DNA of 64,000 nt from Stemphylium vesicarium (GCA_004380135.1 QXCR01000002.1:248001-312000); one strand, 5' to 3'; positions 23,675 through 35,941 are shown, numbered from the stretch's first letter. Program-made: numbers and translations. The notes: generated by a model from the letters alone, not told the origin.

Positions 23675-24368
23675 AGCATGATGCTTGTGGAGAGGACGAG
23701 TTAGAATGATTATAGCGATGGCGTTTTTTTGGGAGGGGATTTCACTAATTACTGCTGGCAGCCATACCCTTTGTTTCTTGTTCGTCACATCATACCCAGA
23801 TGCCTTTGCGGCCATCAAGGCAGGCTCTACAGCATTTTTTGTGCTGTATTATAGTGCGTTTCGCTTCGTAGTCACCATGTGCAATAGCAACAGCAACGTT
23901 AGCACCAATACTACCATCGCGACTGCTGCCCACGCACGCGTCGCGGTAGAGCGCCACTAAAAAGTTACTTCCGCGATGCAAGCCTGGTACAAAACTCAAG
24001 ACCCTTTGCACGTTGCCGGATCCCCTCCCGGTCGGGGACCCTGGGAGATGCGACCGAACCCAAAAATAAGCCTAAAACAAATCAATAGTGTGAAACTGAA
24101 CCTGAAGCTGTTGCCTTAGGCAATACAGCTGTCATTGGTTTCGGGGCTTATGATGGGGATCGCGCTAGTGATGGGCTAAGGTGGTGCACGCGTTTCAATT
24201 GGTTTGTGTTTGTAGAGGCGAAAATCGTATAAGATTCGATATTGTTCGTCGCAAGAGATGCCATAATGGAGGAGACACTGCAGACGCATTGTTTAGCGAT
24301 TTTGGGTAAAAATTCGTTGCTGTGTGTTCATTACGCATAACCCCGCCCAATACGACCCAGAAAATTCA
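23675..24368. other. Intergenic between convergent genes
   Basis: It holds the 3' ends of the DUF3112 and hemerythrin genes. No gene seen. Confidence 0.5.
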
Positions 24369-25138
24369 TTACATAGGAATCCTCCTCATCTCATCGATAG
24401 TCCAGTACTTCCTCATGTTTTCCGCCTCGAGCTGCTTGACCTCATCGTCGAGATGCTGCCACAGCACATCACCAAACGAATCCAGGATTTCTTTCAGCTC
24501 CACCATTCTGAGTTCTCTCTCGCCGCTCTCACACTCCTCGAGGTACTTTTCCAGCTTGTCGAGGCCGACATGGATCTGCTTATGCTGGGTGAGGAGTTCA
24601 AGTTCCTTTTTGAATGCGGGCATTTTCTTGGCCAGCACGGGGAAGATGTGTTGTTCTTCTATTGTGTGGTGCATTGTTAGGTGATCTATGCAGATGCAGT
24701 TAGCGCGTAGTTCCTCCGGAAAATGGCTAGATGTTTCTTACGGCAAAACTGCTGGCCTGTGCTGATGAATTGACGGATAGACATGTTCTTCGGTCTCTTC
24801 TGAGATTCGCAGGCCCCATAGAGTACTTTCCATGTTGCGCGGAAGTTGTCGTGGAAATATTGCATGTGCTCGGCCATCCTGTTGTATTGCCGAAATTCAA
24901 AAGGGGTGAGTTTGGGAAGTGACTTTTCCTCTGGTGTAGGAGCCGTAGAAGTTGCGTCGTTGACTGCTGGAGGTGCGGGCGCCGTTGGCCCATCATCACC
25001 TGAGACTGTAGCCATGCTTTCTGAAGGTGCTGAATGTCGTAGAGTAGACTTGCAGGTAAAGTGCTGCCTTCGAAGTGGCGCGGAGAAAGGTCGAGGTGGG
25101 GTTTTGATGACGGCTGCCAAGAATTGAATTCGCTTCAT
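24369..25138 (-). CDS. Hemerythrin-domain protein
   Basis: Two exons, 25138-24742 and 24685-24369 (56-bp intron), give 237 residues. After a variable Pro/Ala/Thr-rich N-terminus, a hemerythrin-like four-helix domain covers about residues 78-235. Candidate iron ligands are the His of AEHMQYFHD, the HHTIEEQHIFP block (His-x3-Glu), the HKQIH segment and His-x4-Asp in LWQHLDDEV. Such domains bind a di-iron centre and are linked to oxygen, iron or nitrosative-stress handling, but the role here is not shown. The first 40 residues are Arg-rich and lack acidic residues (MKRIQFLAAVIKTPPRPFSA), like a mitochondrial presequence. A second in-frame ATG at codon 42 would give a cytosolic form without it. 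Confidence 0.85.
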
Positions 25139-25355
25139 ACGCCGAAATAAAGAGGACTATGGAAGTTGGGGATGAAGTTGAAGTTTTGGGGCACCTATGC
25201 TGCGCTCGCGGTATGCATGCAAGCGTGTAGCCACTCGCGGCTTATGAATTTTACATTAGCAAGCCGGCAGTTGCAGCTTCCGATCCCGGCAAACGCGTGC
25301 GTGACACGGTCACGTGAGTCGACCATCACCGAATTCTGTTCGATGACATGTGCGC

Positions 25356-26446
25356 TCACTTCTTTCGCGTCTTGGCGAACATTTCGTGCCACTTACGCGC
25401 CGATGGTTTGAGCGAAGCCGTTCCGCTTTCTGCAGACGCAACGGCCGCGGCGCTGCCCTTGGCTTTGATTGTGGTGTCAGAAGGAAATTCGTAAAGGCCT
25501 TCGATCGCGGCGAGCTGAGCGTCCTTGCGCCACACCTCAGGTAACCGATCCTCCCATGTGTCAGTGAAGTCAGCGATCAGAAAGTCAGTACCGCGTTTGG
25601 CCTCCAACAAGGTCCTGCCAGTGAAGGCGACCGTCTTTGCTCGATTGAGACACGACCATGGTCCGCTCTTCCCAGTGTCATCTGTAGACAAATATGTGAG
25701 CACTGCCTGTATGAGGCCTGCGGGATGCCCCTCTTCACCTGCTGCCCTTGTGATGTCGTCGGTCATGAACTGCTTATCTAATGGGACGCCCTCGGCCAAT
25801 GCAGCAGCGTTGATGGATCTCCATACCTGCGAGAGGGCGCTGGGAGACGGTTGGTATGAGCCGTCGGCCGTCTCGAATGCCATCAACTGGCTCCAGCCCG
25901 CCTGGCATTCTCCGTCGGACAGGGGCATGTCGTCGAACACATTGGCCTTGCTCCTGCCGTTGCCAGTGGCGTCGACGTCCCCAGCAACGATATCATAGAT
26001 AGGCAGTACATCCCTCAACAGGGTGACAGCAGAAACGGTAGAGGCATGGAGCTCGAGCGTGGTGGTGCACAAAGCAATTGCGCGTGTGGCAGGGATGGGG
26101 ATCTCGTTGCCATGGGCTTCGAGCGCGGGCTGGGTCACAAATAGCGAGTTGGACGTTTGGACCTGGCGTAGCTGAAAAGACTTGTTCGGGGTACAGAGTA
26201 CGGCATATGCAGGCTTCTCGTTGGCCGTGCCAGAAGCAGCGGACGGGGCTGGCGATTTGATGGACAGCCTAGCGCGTATAGTGAGAAGGGTATCCGCATG
26301 GAAAGAACACGGCGGCACACATACAGTGGGGGAACCGGCGCGTCTATCAGGTCAACAATCTCTGAGGGAAGCTCGAGCAGGCGGAAATGCTCATGCTCGT
26401 GTGCTACTGAAAAGGGCACGCCGCCCTGGTCCTGTTGCGTGGCCAT
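25356..26446 (-). CDS. dcc1: Dcc1, sister chromatid cohesion / Ctf18-RFC subunit
   Basis: Two exons, 26446-26325 and 26268-25356 (56-bp intron), give 344 residues. Family signs are the N-terminal RLLELPSEIVDLI, the LSIKSP beta-strand crossing the splice site, and the conserved AVLCTPNKSFQLRQVQTSNS block. The C-terminal winged-helix region follows (DFTDTWEDRLPEVWR, ending with the SARKWHEMFAKTRKK tail). In yeast, Dcc1 with Ctf8 joins Ctf18-RFC, which loads PCNA for sister chromatid cohesion in the nucleus. The start is MATQQ at 26446; the frame is open upstream to an ATG at 26530 that would add a hydrophobic run unlike the family. It is divergent from the RhoGEF gene with about 580 bp between starts. 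Confidence 0.87.
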
Positions 26447-27024
26447 TTCTGGAGTCACACTCTGCTTTTCAACGTGGCTTGCAAGACTACCAACACGGCC
26501 TGGAAAATGCAAAAAAAAAAAGTAGTTCACGAACGCGAGCTGCTATGACGACGATGTTTTTTGTTTGTGGACACTGCGGGGTGCGCTGATGTGCAACTAG
26601 CTCGCAGACGGCTCGGACGATAAGCCGCAAGGGCAGCATCTAAGACCAAAATTACCTGTCATTGCGGTGATTTTAACTGGGAACCCCATGCTTTTCCGTG
26701 TCGCACTTGGTGCGGGCTGGCAATTCGCGCTGCAGTGCCCGCCCGCGCTTGGTCGCAGCTGCATGACCGCCTTGGTTCGGGCTTCAACAAGTCCCATGGA
26801 GCCTGTTGTTGTTTAGACTCAAGACGCGCCTACTACCACCCTACTTCTCCTGCATGGCGTCCTGACTACAACGACGACAACACCACCACCACCACCACCA
26901 TCACGACCGCTCCTTGACGTCTTCACGCGGCTGCACCATGCAATCGATCTACTAATTGCCGTCTTGTTGCCTTGCTTCGCTGTATCCAGCCAGCCTCGTC
27001 ACTCGTTTCCACGCCATTGGCAGA
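26447..27024. promoter_or_regulatory. Shared upstream region of dcc1 and the RhoGEF gene
   Basis: A divergent intergenic region of 578 bp. It contains an A11 run at 26511-26521 and a CAC repeat from 26881. No specific factor site is claimed. Confidence 0.4.
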
Positions 27025-30000
27025 ATGGTCGTAATTAACCCCGAGCCCGCGGCCCTCTCCGCAGAGGACCTGTCGCTTTTCTACACGACTGATGAGCTTC
27101 TCTCCAATTCGCCCGTCCTCATCTTCTACGGGCCAACAGCGACTTCAACGCAAGCGACGCATTCGCGCATCCAAGCCCACGTGTTTACACCCGCCGGTCT
27201 TCAGAACTTTGCCCGCCTGATTATATCGCCTACAGCCACCTTCTACAATGCCGTCACATGTCTGCCCCGCGAGGAACAGGGCGACGAGATATGTCGCGGT
27301 CTCGCCTTCAGTCTGTACAAGTACTTTCTCGAGCTGCCGCTGGACATCAAGAATGCATGGGAGAAGCGGTATAGCTCGGCGGACAACCTGCCCTCAGCCC
27401 CGAAGCTGTTTTCCGAGTCGCATGCCGCCATCGTCGCTGCGAAGATGGTCAAGGTCGAGAATGTCATGGACGTCATAGTAGACGTGCGCCATGCTTTGGG
27501 CGAGCAGACATTGTCATGGATAGACCTGGATGTAGTCCTGCCGCAGGGAAGCATCCGCAAGCTTGACTCGCGAGAGTCGGCCCAGTTCGACGACATGGAC
27601 GAGGACCTGACCCAACAGAGATACGGCGAATACGCTCCCCTCGTAAAGTTATTTGGAGAATCAGCTTTCCTCCCGACATCCAGACTCCGCCGCGCGCCCT
27701 CGAAACCGACCTCTCTCAACCGATCGCAGTCCTTTTCAAGGAAACAGAAGGAGACTCTCCGCCGGGAGATGTGCGAGTTGCTGGACACGGAAGAGAACTA
27801 TGTCAATAAGCTAGATGAGTTGGTTCACACGGTAGCGGTCGAGTTCCGCGCAAAGGCGAAGCAGAGGTCGACTTCCAGCATCAGCCCAACAGAGCAAGCG
27901 CTGCGGGGTCTTTTCCCCCCAAGTCTTGACAAGATATTGGAGGTCAATTCGCAATTCCTGGAAGCCCTCCGCGTTATACTGGAAGAGTCGGAGAACGGAG
28001 CCATCGAAGACATCGAAACTGCCACAGACGATGTCTACATTGCACCTTTGCGCGGACAGAAGGACGCACCGGACGTTACCGGAGCAGCCGCGGTCGCAAG
28101 GGCCCTTCTTGAATGGCTGCCACAGTTTTCCGACTGCTACACCGACTACATGGCGGCACATGGCGACTTCTCACAACTGCTGAAGCACTTCACTAAGGAC
28201 ACAGCCTCCAGCTTCTCGAAGCGGGTCTACGAGACAGGCGAGCAGCGACTCACATCCATGTTAATAGAGCCTGTACAACGCCTCCCACGATACAACCTAT
28301 ACATCGATAATATAATCAAACAGCTGCCAGTCAGGCACCCTGCGATCAGGCTTTTCTTGAAGGCAAGAGATATGGTAGCGGACATTTGCACACGAGAAGG
28401 ACCCACAGCGCAGCAGATCAGGGTCTTTGATCGCCTGCGCAAGATGGTCTCCTCATGGCCATCAGGATTCAACCCACAGGGACGGCTCATCACAGTCATT
28501 GATTGTGTAGAGTTGTCTCCACCATATCATGGAGAGTTGTCCGGACCAGCGACGGTCTCTGGCATCATGGTGCTCTTTACAGACTTCCTCGTACTTTTGC
28601 AAAAGTCCGAGGATGGCTCGATCAACGCTCGCGGGCTGCTTGCCGAGCTCGACAACCCAAAGTTCGGCGAATCATTCGATGGCTCCACAGAACTTACCTT
28701 TCACCAATATCTGAGTCTCAGCGATGTGTTCATTAGCGAACACTCAGAGGGGAGCATTCTGCAGCTCCTGTCTCCAGTGCCGCTCCTAAACCCATCTTCA
28801 CGGCCGCGGAGCCGAGACCGGCAGAAGCTTGGAATTCGTATGTTCTATCTGCAAGGCTCATATGAGGGCAAAGGGCAGAAGGTCACCGAGGAATTCACCA
28901 AAGCTCGTGTCGAAGGCAGATTCCCCGAAGCGGAGCGCGAGGGTCACAGGTGGGAAGTCCGAAACCTGCCTGGCGATCTAAGTATCTTCTCCTCCATCGC
29001 AGAGGAGACAGGTGGTTCGAACGTCGAAGGACGGAGGGAGCCTGCCAAGGTACAAATTCTCGTCGAGGGGTCCAAATTTTTGCAACCCATTCAAGTTGGT
29101 GACAACGGCATCGAGCTGACAGTCACCATCACCACCGTTGGAGACGGGCTATACCTTCTGGACACGACTGGTACCAACGGATTCACAGCTCGCGACAAAC
29201 TGACCAGCTTGGAATTTTTGCCTGTTTTGACGAAGCGTCTGACCAACTACTTCCAGTTGCGCAACAGTGTGAAGAATAATGCGCTGACAGAGGCATATCT
29301 CCATCGTAATCACCAGATACTGAAGTCGCTTGCTCTAGAAATGTACGAGATGGAACAAGAGCAAGGTAGCAAGAGTCGCCCTCACTCTCCTGTAAAGATG
29401 CTGTCAAGTTTCTTTGGTGGAAGCGTGAGCAGCTTCAATGACAGCGTCGGTAGAGGAGGTGGTGGCTCACGCAAACTGCAGCGTAACCCTCACACGCTGG
29501 GTGAGATACCACGTATGGCTCCGCCTCTTCAATTGGCACCCACTCGCACTCAGAGCCGCGATGGTGAATCATCAAGGCCTACCTCCTCTAGCACCAACAA
29601 GAGTGTCACGTTTAACGGGCCCCCGACCGATCCGTTCTCGAAGCTAGAAGAGACTCTTGCGAACTTGACCCTAGCTCTGCTTGCACGTAAGGGCAACATC
29701 GTCGGGCGCTCCGTCCGCGCGAGAACAATCGCAGATGAGCTTGCGGTCAACGAACTCTACAACACACTCCTTGAAAACCCTGCCAACCTAGATCTCGCGG
29801 GCCAATCATCTGTCGATGTCTTATTTGCGGTCTTCGAGAAGTTCTTGAGCATTGCTTGGAGGGAGCGAATGGGACCTGTGCTATCTCATGCTGCCCTAGT
29901 CTCGCTGCAAATGCGATCCGACAGCTTATGCCCGGAGGATTTCGAAGACTTTTTCAGGAACATGTACGACCAATTTGCGCCTCCAAACCAGCGAGCATTC

Positions 30001-31751
30001 CGAGCTATCATCAATCTGTTGGCGGAATTATTGGACGGTACCAGCAATGATGGCGATCGCGGGATCCTCACGGCAGCGTTCGCAGAGATGCTCGTCCCGG
30101 CTGGAAACTCTCATGACTTTATATCATTGATGGACCGCTTGGTGCAAGATGTCGACTCGCTTTTCCCACCCCAAACCCCTGGCGTTAGCACCCCGAATTT
30201 CGGTTCTCTGGATTCCAAGGGCCGCCTTACCGCTGCCGGCTCGATAAGCTCGAATACATCCCTACGAAGACGATTCGGGTTTGGCACTTTGACAAGGGAG
30301 AACAGCAAATCTGGGGACGATTCGAAAGTGGGGTCGCTCTGGCGTTCTTTGAGCAAAAACAGCCACGGAGGAGAATTCCAGCCACCCAGCCTGTCGAAAA
30401 ATGGTGTCGGACCGCTCGCCCGATCCAATTCGACGGATGCCGCTGCTCGCCTCTCACCCAAGCGTCCATCGTCTCGCGATCGTCCGACTGTGTTAGGTGC
30501 ATTCAACTTTGAGAATTCGAGCGCCAATGGCCGGCCGTACAGTGGTGCTCTTGGAACAATAGGAGAGGTACCTCCCACCACCGGGCCTCCCCGCAAGAAG
30601 CGCCGCTCTTCTTTGAGCGATCTCAAGACGTTGCAGGATGCTGACGATGTGCCCGAGTGGTCCCCACAGACTCCTCGCAAAGCCGATTCTCTTCTCCGTC
30701 ACGAGAACCGGCAAATCAACGATCATACTCCACGGCCCCAGACTCCTTCAGGCGCAGCAACGCTTGGAAAACACACGTCGTCAATACCGACGCCTGCTCG
30801 ACTTGGATCCCCAATGCGGGTGGAGAAGAAAGAAAATACGCCCATGATTGGCCCCGAACGTCCAGGGCACATCCGGCCCAAGTCGGTCACCCTAAAGCCG
30901 GACATGAGGCCGGAAATCAAAGACGAAGTCACCATCAAGTCGCATAGCCCTACAAAAAAGCGAAGTGAAACCATTTCGAGTATTCCAAGCCTCAGGCCGA
31001 CCAGCTCTGGTCTACATGAGCGTACGGGGTCTGGAAATGCTGTCAAGCTTCCGCCTTCGACGCCACGTTCTCCAACCAAGTTGGGGACGCCATCGAACAG
31101 TCCTCCAAAGAGACTCAGGATGCAATCGCCACAGAAGCTGCGCGAGCGGCTCCAGCTCCAAGAACATGACATTGACAACGCTTCTGAAGCGCTGCAGAAC
31201 GAGCTAAGCGCGATTGGTCATGAGCTGAGCGCCAGGACTACGCCGCGGCTCACTACGCAGAGCTCTGCCCCCTCATTATCGGTCACGAACGGCACAAGAT
31301 CGGCTGAGGCACGGATTGCTGTTCTGGAGAAGCAGCTCAAGGCGACGCTTGACACTCTGTCAGCGCGCACGTCAGGCATATCAAACGACGTTGCCACGTC
31401 CCTGCAGGTATCTGAAGCGCGATGCAAACATCTGGATCAGCTATACCGCGACGTGAATGCAGAGAACGAAGCACTCTATGCGCGGTTCAACGAAGAGCTT
31501 GAGAAGGTGACCAGCAGCGCTCGGAAGGGCAGGGCGAGTGAAGAGGTAGAGCGGCGCTTGAAGTCGAGCGAAGAAGAGGCAGCACGTCTTCGAAAGGAAA
31601 ACGCGCGACTGAAGAGGGAGGTTGCTGGTTTGAAGGCGCAGATTAGGGAGTGAGTGGTCATGATGACTGGTCGATACTCTCTACTTACGTTTTGTTTTGT
31701 AGGCGAGAGTTGGACGTGGATGAAATTCTACAGTTTGCCTCATGCAACTGA
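27025..31751 (+). CDS. bud3: Bud3-type Rho guanine nucleotide exchange factor
   Basis: Exons 27025-31649 and 31703-31751 give 1557 residues. Layout: an N-terminal Bud3-conserved region to about residue 215, with HVFTPAGLQ and PREEQGDEICRG blocks. A DH (RhoGEF) domain at about 247-445 contains the hallmark IEPVQRLPRYNLYI helix, and a PH-like stretch follows. Then come a long Ser/Pro-rich disordered region (about 790-1370) and a C-terminal coiled coil (about 1372-1540). In filamentous fungi, BUD-3 activates the Rho4 GTPase at septation sites, so a role in septum formation is the likely one. The start MVVINPEP is preferred over ATG 26956, whose extra 23 residues are unlike the family. A final GTGAGT/TAG intron replaces the stop at 31651-31653 with 16 codons (15 residues plus the stop). 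Confidence 0.83.
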
Positions 31752-32828
31752 TGCGATGGCGATAGTTCAGGCCATGTCAGGTTGTGCTTGCAAGTAGCAA
31801 GGCCCGGATACTTCGGCTTTTGTTTATGATGACATGACAAGGCGTTATGTGGGCTGGGATGCCAGGTTAGAGCAATATACCATCTGCATGTTTTAGTAGC
31901 ATATTTCTCGCATGTGTACCACAGGTCTGGGTGGGCAGACGGCTCTCGTTGGTGGGCGGCGAAGCGTGCGTCTTGTTTCCCCCAACCCAAGGCCGCAGCC
32001 CTGGAGGTGTGCAGCCTCGCCCAGGCCCGTAGTTAGCCTCAACCCCGCTAGTTTATGCATGTGTTGGCAGGGCTCTGCAGATAAGCCGACTGGGGTTGTT
32101 GTGCCGCGGGTGCATTGTGCATGTTAGCCCGGGACGGAAGGTGCAAATGCAAAGGGACTTGGTACATCGTGGGGCCTCTTTTGAAGGCCGCGCTGCTTAG
32201 TGTTATGACGAGCAGGACCCGTGTTTCATCAAATGGAAAGGCTCGCTATTTCGGGCTTTGATGGCGTCCGCTCAGCTGCGCTAGAAACAAAGTAAACGTT
32301 TCGCACTCGATCGGGACACTTTCCGCTAACTCAGAAACGGGCGTATTGGACGGCGATCCAGGATCCATCTCGTCGTGTTTGTGATTACTCGTCTGTCAGC
32401 TTCACCATCAATCGCAGAGACCCGCATATTCATTGTTCGGCCGTTCTTGGAAAAACGAGCGATTTAGAGCTCTTGTTATATACCGCACGTTGGTCGCCAA
32501 CCCGCCCAGCCGCGACTCAATCGTCATCCTTTCCAGCTACTCCACCGGCCGGAAACCGGATCCGTGGACCGCGCTCACCCAGACTGACGAGACGAAACGT
32601 CGGCGCGAAACCACTGCAATTGACCCTGTCGCCGTGTTTTTGGAAGGCTCCATGACGGAGAGCGGCAATGACTCTCCATGCTGCAACGAGGACTGAGAGC
32701 TCCTGTATCTGCGCCTTCTCCCTCGGCCTGCCACCATCGCAACGCGCGTCCGAAACCCACCGAGTTCCAAGTACATCCTGCACCTCTGCTGCACGCCCCC
32801 GAGTTGGCTAACGGGCACTGTCGATATC
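31752..32828. other. Intergenic
   Basis: 1.08 kb between two plus-strand genes. Only short open frames on both strands; no gene supported. Confidence 0.5.
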
Positions 32829-34376
32829 ATGGCCTGGTTCATGAGAGGAGTGCAGAGCGCCGTCTTCCACTACGCATCATGCGCGCCCTGCACCGGCTAC
32901 AGCGACGGCAGAAAGAGGCGGAAGGCTGCAAAGGCGGCGCGGAAAGTGAAGGAGAAGCTGGAGCTGGAGCAGCCCGACGCATATCACCACCCAGAACCAA
33001 CTGGCACCAATGCATACTGGAACGAGGAGATCACAATGGGGCCAGGGCCGCCGCCGCGAAGAGCGCGGAGGGCGAACACGGCGAACGGGTGTGGCTCGAG
33101 GGGCATACCGACGCGGGGAACACAGAGCTCGACGCTGAGCAAGGGCGGGAGCAGCCTCGACGTCGATCACGGTGGCGCCACGCGGCTCAGCGACGATACG
33201 CTCGACGACGACGAGAGGTGGAACCACAAACGCTACCAGAGAGAAGACGAGGACTTATGGGGCTACGAGGACCACCCGACCCATCTGGAGCAAACCATGA
33301 CTGGCTCATCGGTGGGTGGCGGTGGTTACCAAATACGGAGACCAGGAACGTCAAGGTCAGGGAGTTACTACACGGCGCGCGTCCCCCCGGTCAACGAGCT
33401 GCATCCACCCGTTGTCAGTCTTCCGTCTCCAGACCCCTCGGAAAACCGGTGGATGCTCCAACCTCCGCCCAAGGCTAGCGTCATGGCCGGGAAGGAGCGA
33501 GCCAACAACCGGAGTCGCAGTGGTAGTGGCGCAAGTAGTCGCGTAGAGCTGAGCCTGGGTCGCCAAGTCAGCAGCCGCCAACTCATGCAGAAGCTCGAGC
33601 GAGGAGAGACGCCCGACGGACTCTCAACATCTCAAAACGGATCCTACTTTGATCTGACACATGGACAAAGTCAGCGGTCTGATCGGTGCAGGACGCCTCA
33701 AGCTCGACCGCCTTCTGCCACCAGCAGCTCACGACGCAAGAGGAGGGACACCGCCATGGCCCGCGACCTTGCCATGGCACGTACAGACACCGTCAGTACA
33801 CAGCAATCATCTGGAGACTCAGGCGACACCATCATCCGAGGCAATTCCGCCCGAAGCACCGTAGCTATTCCCGACATCAAGGTAATACGTGTTCGCCAAA
33901 GCCGACCCGCTCTTTCGACCGTCCTATCTAGCAACTCGGGACGAAACGACACGGCCACCAAGACACGCACGAACACAAATGACGAGAACGCCCTGGTTCT
34001 TCCTGAGAAGCCCAGCCCGGCCCACCACCGCTATACCACCACCTCTACCCCCGACTCGATACCTTACTATACGAAGCACCGAGAACCCCTCAGCTCATCC
34101 GACATCTCTTCTCTAAACTGTCTACAAGACCTTGTTTCGCCGCGAGCGTTGTTGAACTCGCGATTTGTCTCCGCGCCCTTGGTGGAAGCCAAGATTCGTC
34201 TACCACCTTCAGAAGAGGACATGGCTGCTAGAGCGCGACAAGAATGGGCTGGCAGTGGATTCAGCCCATCACGAGACTGGGACGACGAGGAAGAAGGCAT
34301 CGTGAATGTTCCGTTTGATAGAGATTTCGGGCCACCAGAAAGGGATCCAAGATTTAGATGGAGTGTTGACTTTTGA
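32829..34376 (+). CDS. Conserved-looking hypothetical protein, disordered
   Basis: A single exon of 515 residues. The N-terminus has a Cys-containing, hydrophobic-aromatic start (AVFHYASCAPCTGY), then a strongly basic helix (GRKRRKAAKAARKVKEKLEL) and a patch ATNAYW-like GTNAYWNEEI followed by GPGPPPRRARR. This start resembles a group of unnamed ascomycete proteins, from memory and not checked. The rest is Ser/Arg/Thr-rich and low-complexity with many RS, SSR and PP runs. The C-terminal 100 residues are better ordered, with MAARARQEWAG and a DWDDEEEG acidic stretch. No domain with a known activity is visible. The Cys pair near the N-terminus could be lipid-modified, but that is speculation. 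Long open frame and codon pattern support a real gene. Confidence 0.7.
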   Translation: MAWFMRGVQSAVFHYASCAPCTGYSDGRKRRKAAKAARKVKEKLELEQPDAYHHPEPTGTNAYWNEEITMGPGPPPRRARRANTANGCGSRGIPTRGTQSSTLSKGGSSLDVDHGGATRLSDDTLDDDERWNHKRYQREDEDLWGYEDHPTHLEQTMTGSSVGGGGYQIRRPGTSRSGSYYTARVPPVNELHPPVVSLPSPDPSENRWMLQPPPKASVMAGKERANNRSRSGSGASSRVELSLGRQVSSRQLMQKLERGETPDGLSTSQNGSYFDLTHGQSQRSDRCRTPQARPPSATSSSRRKRRDTAMARDLAMARTDTVSTQQSSGDSGDTIIRGNSARSTVAIPDIKVIRVRQSRPALSTVLSSNSGRNDTATKTRTNTNDENALVLPEKPSPAHHRYTTTSTPDSIPYYTKHREPLSSSDISSLNCLQDLVSPRALLNSRFVSAPLVEAKIRLPPSEEDMAARARQEWAGSGFSPSRDWDDEEEGIVNVPFDRDFGPPERDPRFRWSVDF

Positions 34377-35158
34377 TTTCATTACCGCTACCACCACCAC
34401 CTTCGCAGCGCTACTCAACTACGCCGCATTTTACATTCCACTCGCACGCATCCCCAGAGTATCATCATCCCCGAGCATGACACAAGCGCGCATTTCACAG
34501 AAACACAGCATAGCCGTCCACTTTTCAGCATGCTTCTTTTTCCATCTTCTTGTCTTCGGCATTTGATTTTTTCATTTCCTTTGTACCAGCGTTTGGAGCG
34601 AACACATTGCATCTTGGATAGACACGACTGACATGACCATACCACTGGCGTTTGGGGGTCATGGCATTTTTGGCATCGTTTTGCTTTGCTTCTCTTTATC
34701 GTTTCATCATGTATATATCATTGCATGAGTATACATATACATTCAACACTGAGACAGCCTAAATGGCGCAGTAACCTTGTATAGCATTGTAGTCTTCTGC
34801 ATGTCTTCGCTCGCACATGTCGCTGTCCACAGAATGTGCTGACCTGACCAGTAGTCCCAACCACGCTCGCTGACAAAGAAACATGTCCGGGACAGCGAAC
34901 AATATGGCATACTTACCATAAGTACAAGAGGTGGAGGATGGTCAAAATGTTTCTTGTTGGTTGCCATCGCCTTAGCGGCGAAGCACACAGCGAACGCACA
35001 TCGCCAAACACTCGTCGCAGTCACACTGGGTATGGGGTGGCAGTCAACACATCTCAAAACGACATGTTCCCGGCATGGATAGCCCAGCTACTCTTCTTGT
35101 AGAACTCGTCACAAAGATATCTCTCTACAAGCCCTCGAAGTTCTTTCCTCTGCAAAAC
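34377..35158. other. Intergenic
   Basis: AT-richer 3' region of the previous gene (alternating TA around 34710-34740) and promoter of the next. No gene seen. Confidence 0.45.
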
Positions 35159-35941
35159 ATGCCCGTAGATCCAGTTGGTATCGCGCTCATCGTCATATTC
35201 GTCGTTGGCGCGCTAATAGCAATGTGCTGGGCCTGGTGTTGCCCTGGCTATACATGCAGAACGAATTCGAAGCCATCTCGTCTGTCGATAGGGCGATCTC
35301 CGCGACCTTTTCCTGCGCAGATGGTTCCTCCATTGCAGCAGTTTGCTCCGGTTAACGTACGACCGCAGACGGGATCTACATTGACGGGTGAGGGTCATGT
35401 GCGCTCCGTGCCAACAGTGCGATCTGGCATACACTCTCCTCGTGTGATGAGTACGGTGGTAACGCCGGCTTCTACGCCTCATTCGATGGGTAGTGGTCAC
35501 GACACGCGGCAAAGTGCGCCACAGATGGATGGTCAATCACGACATACGATGATGGAGGGAAGTGGCACACCATCTGCTCTGACGCAAAGTGATCGGACAC
35601 GACCTTCTACTATGGCAAGTCCAGCTTTGAGTCAGCATTTCACAGCTGGTATTGGGAGTAACGATGATAGAGTGCATCAAAGCACTCCAGTAATGCAAAG
35701 TCTGAAAGTTTCCGGGTCGGTACCTGTAAGTCTAATACACTTACCTTCAACACAGAGAAGTGGTACGCGATCTACTTCAACTCGACATTCTACAAGTCGT
35801 GCTGGAGGTAGCGGCCGCAATTCTGAGAGGGGTGAAAGTGGCGCCAGGTCAGCACCAGGCAGTCCTGTCAGATCTGAGGGTTCGTTCCGAAGAAGCGAGA
35901 GCGAGAGGAGTAGCGTTTTGACTGCTATGAGTGTGGATTGA
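35159..35941 (+). CDS. Single-pass membrane protein with Ser/Thr-rich tail
   Basis: A single exon of 260 residues from the ATG at 35159. It has one clear membrane helix near the N-terminus (IALIVIFVVGALIAMCWAWCC, residues 8-28), ended by a Cys-rich patch (CWAWCCPGYTC). A long Ser/Thr/Arg/Gly-rich, probably disordered cytosolic or wall-facing tail follows. An in-frame ATG at 35075 would add 28 residues. The family is not recognised; short N-terminus, single helix and Ser/Thr tail recall small plasma-membrane or wall-sensor-like proteins, but the long extracellular part of true sensors is absent. The juxtamembrane Cys cluster could be palmitoylated (inference). Confidence 0.6.
   Translation: MPVDPVGIALIVIFVVGALIAMCWAWCCPGYTCRTNSKPSRLSIGRSPRPFPAQMVPPLQQFAPVNVRPQTGSTLTGEGHVRSVPTVRSGIHSPRVMSTVVTPASTPHSMGSGHDTRQSAPQMDGQSRHTMMEGSGTPSALTQSDRTRPSTMASPALSQHFTAGIGSNDDRVHQSTPVMQSLKVSGSVPVSLIHLPSTQRSGTRSTSTRHSTSRAGGSGRNSERGESGARSAPGSPVRSEGSFRRSESERSSVLTAMSVD

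Noticed and set aside
22996..23679. 227-codon antisense frame
   Set aside because: Mirror of the Ser-rich tail of the DUF3112 gene; no independent support.
30111..30680. 189-codon antisense frame
   Set aside because: Shadow of the Bud3-type RhoGEF coding region.
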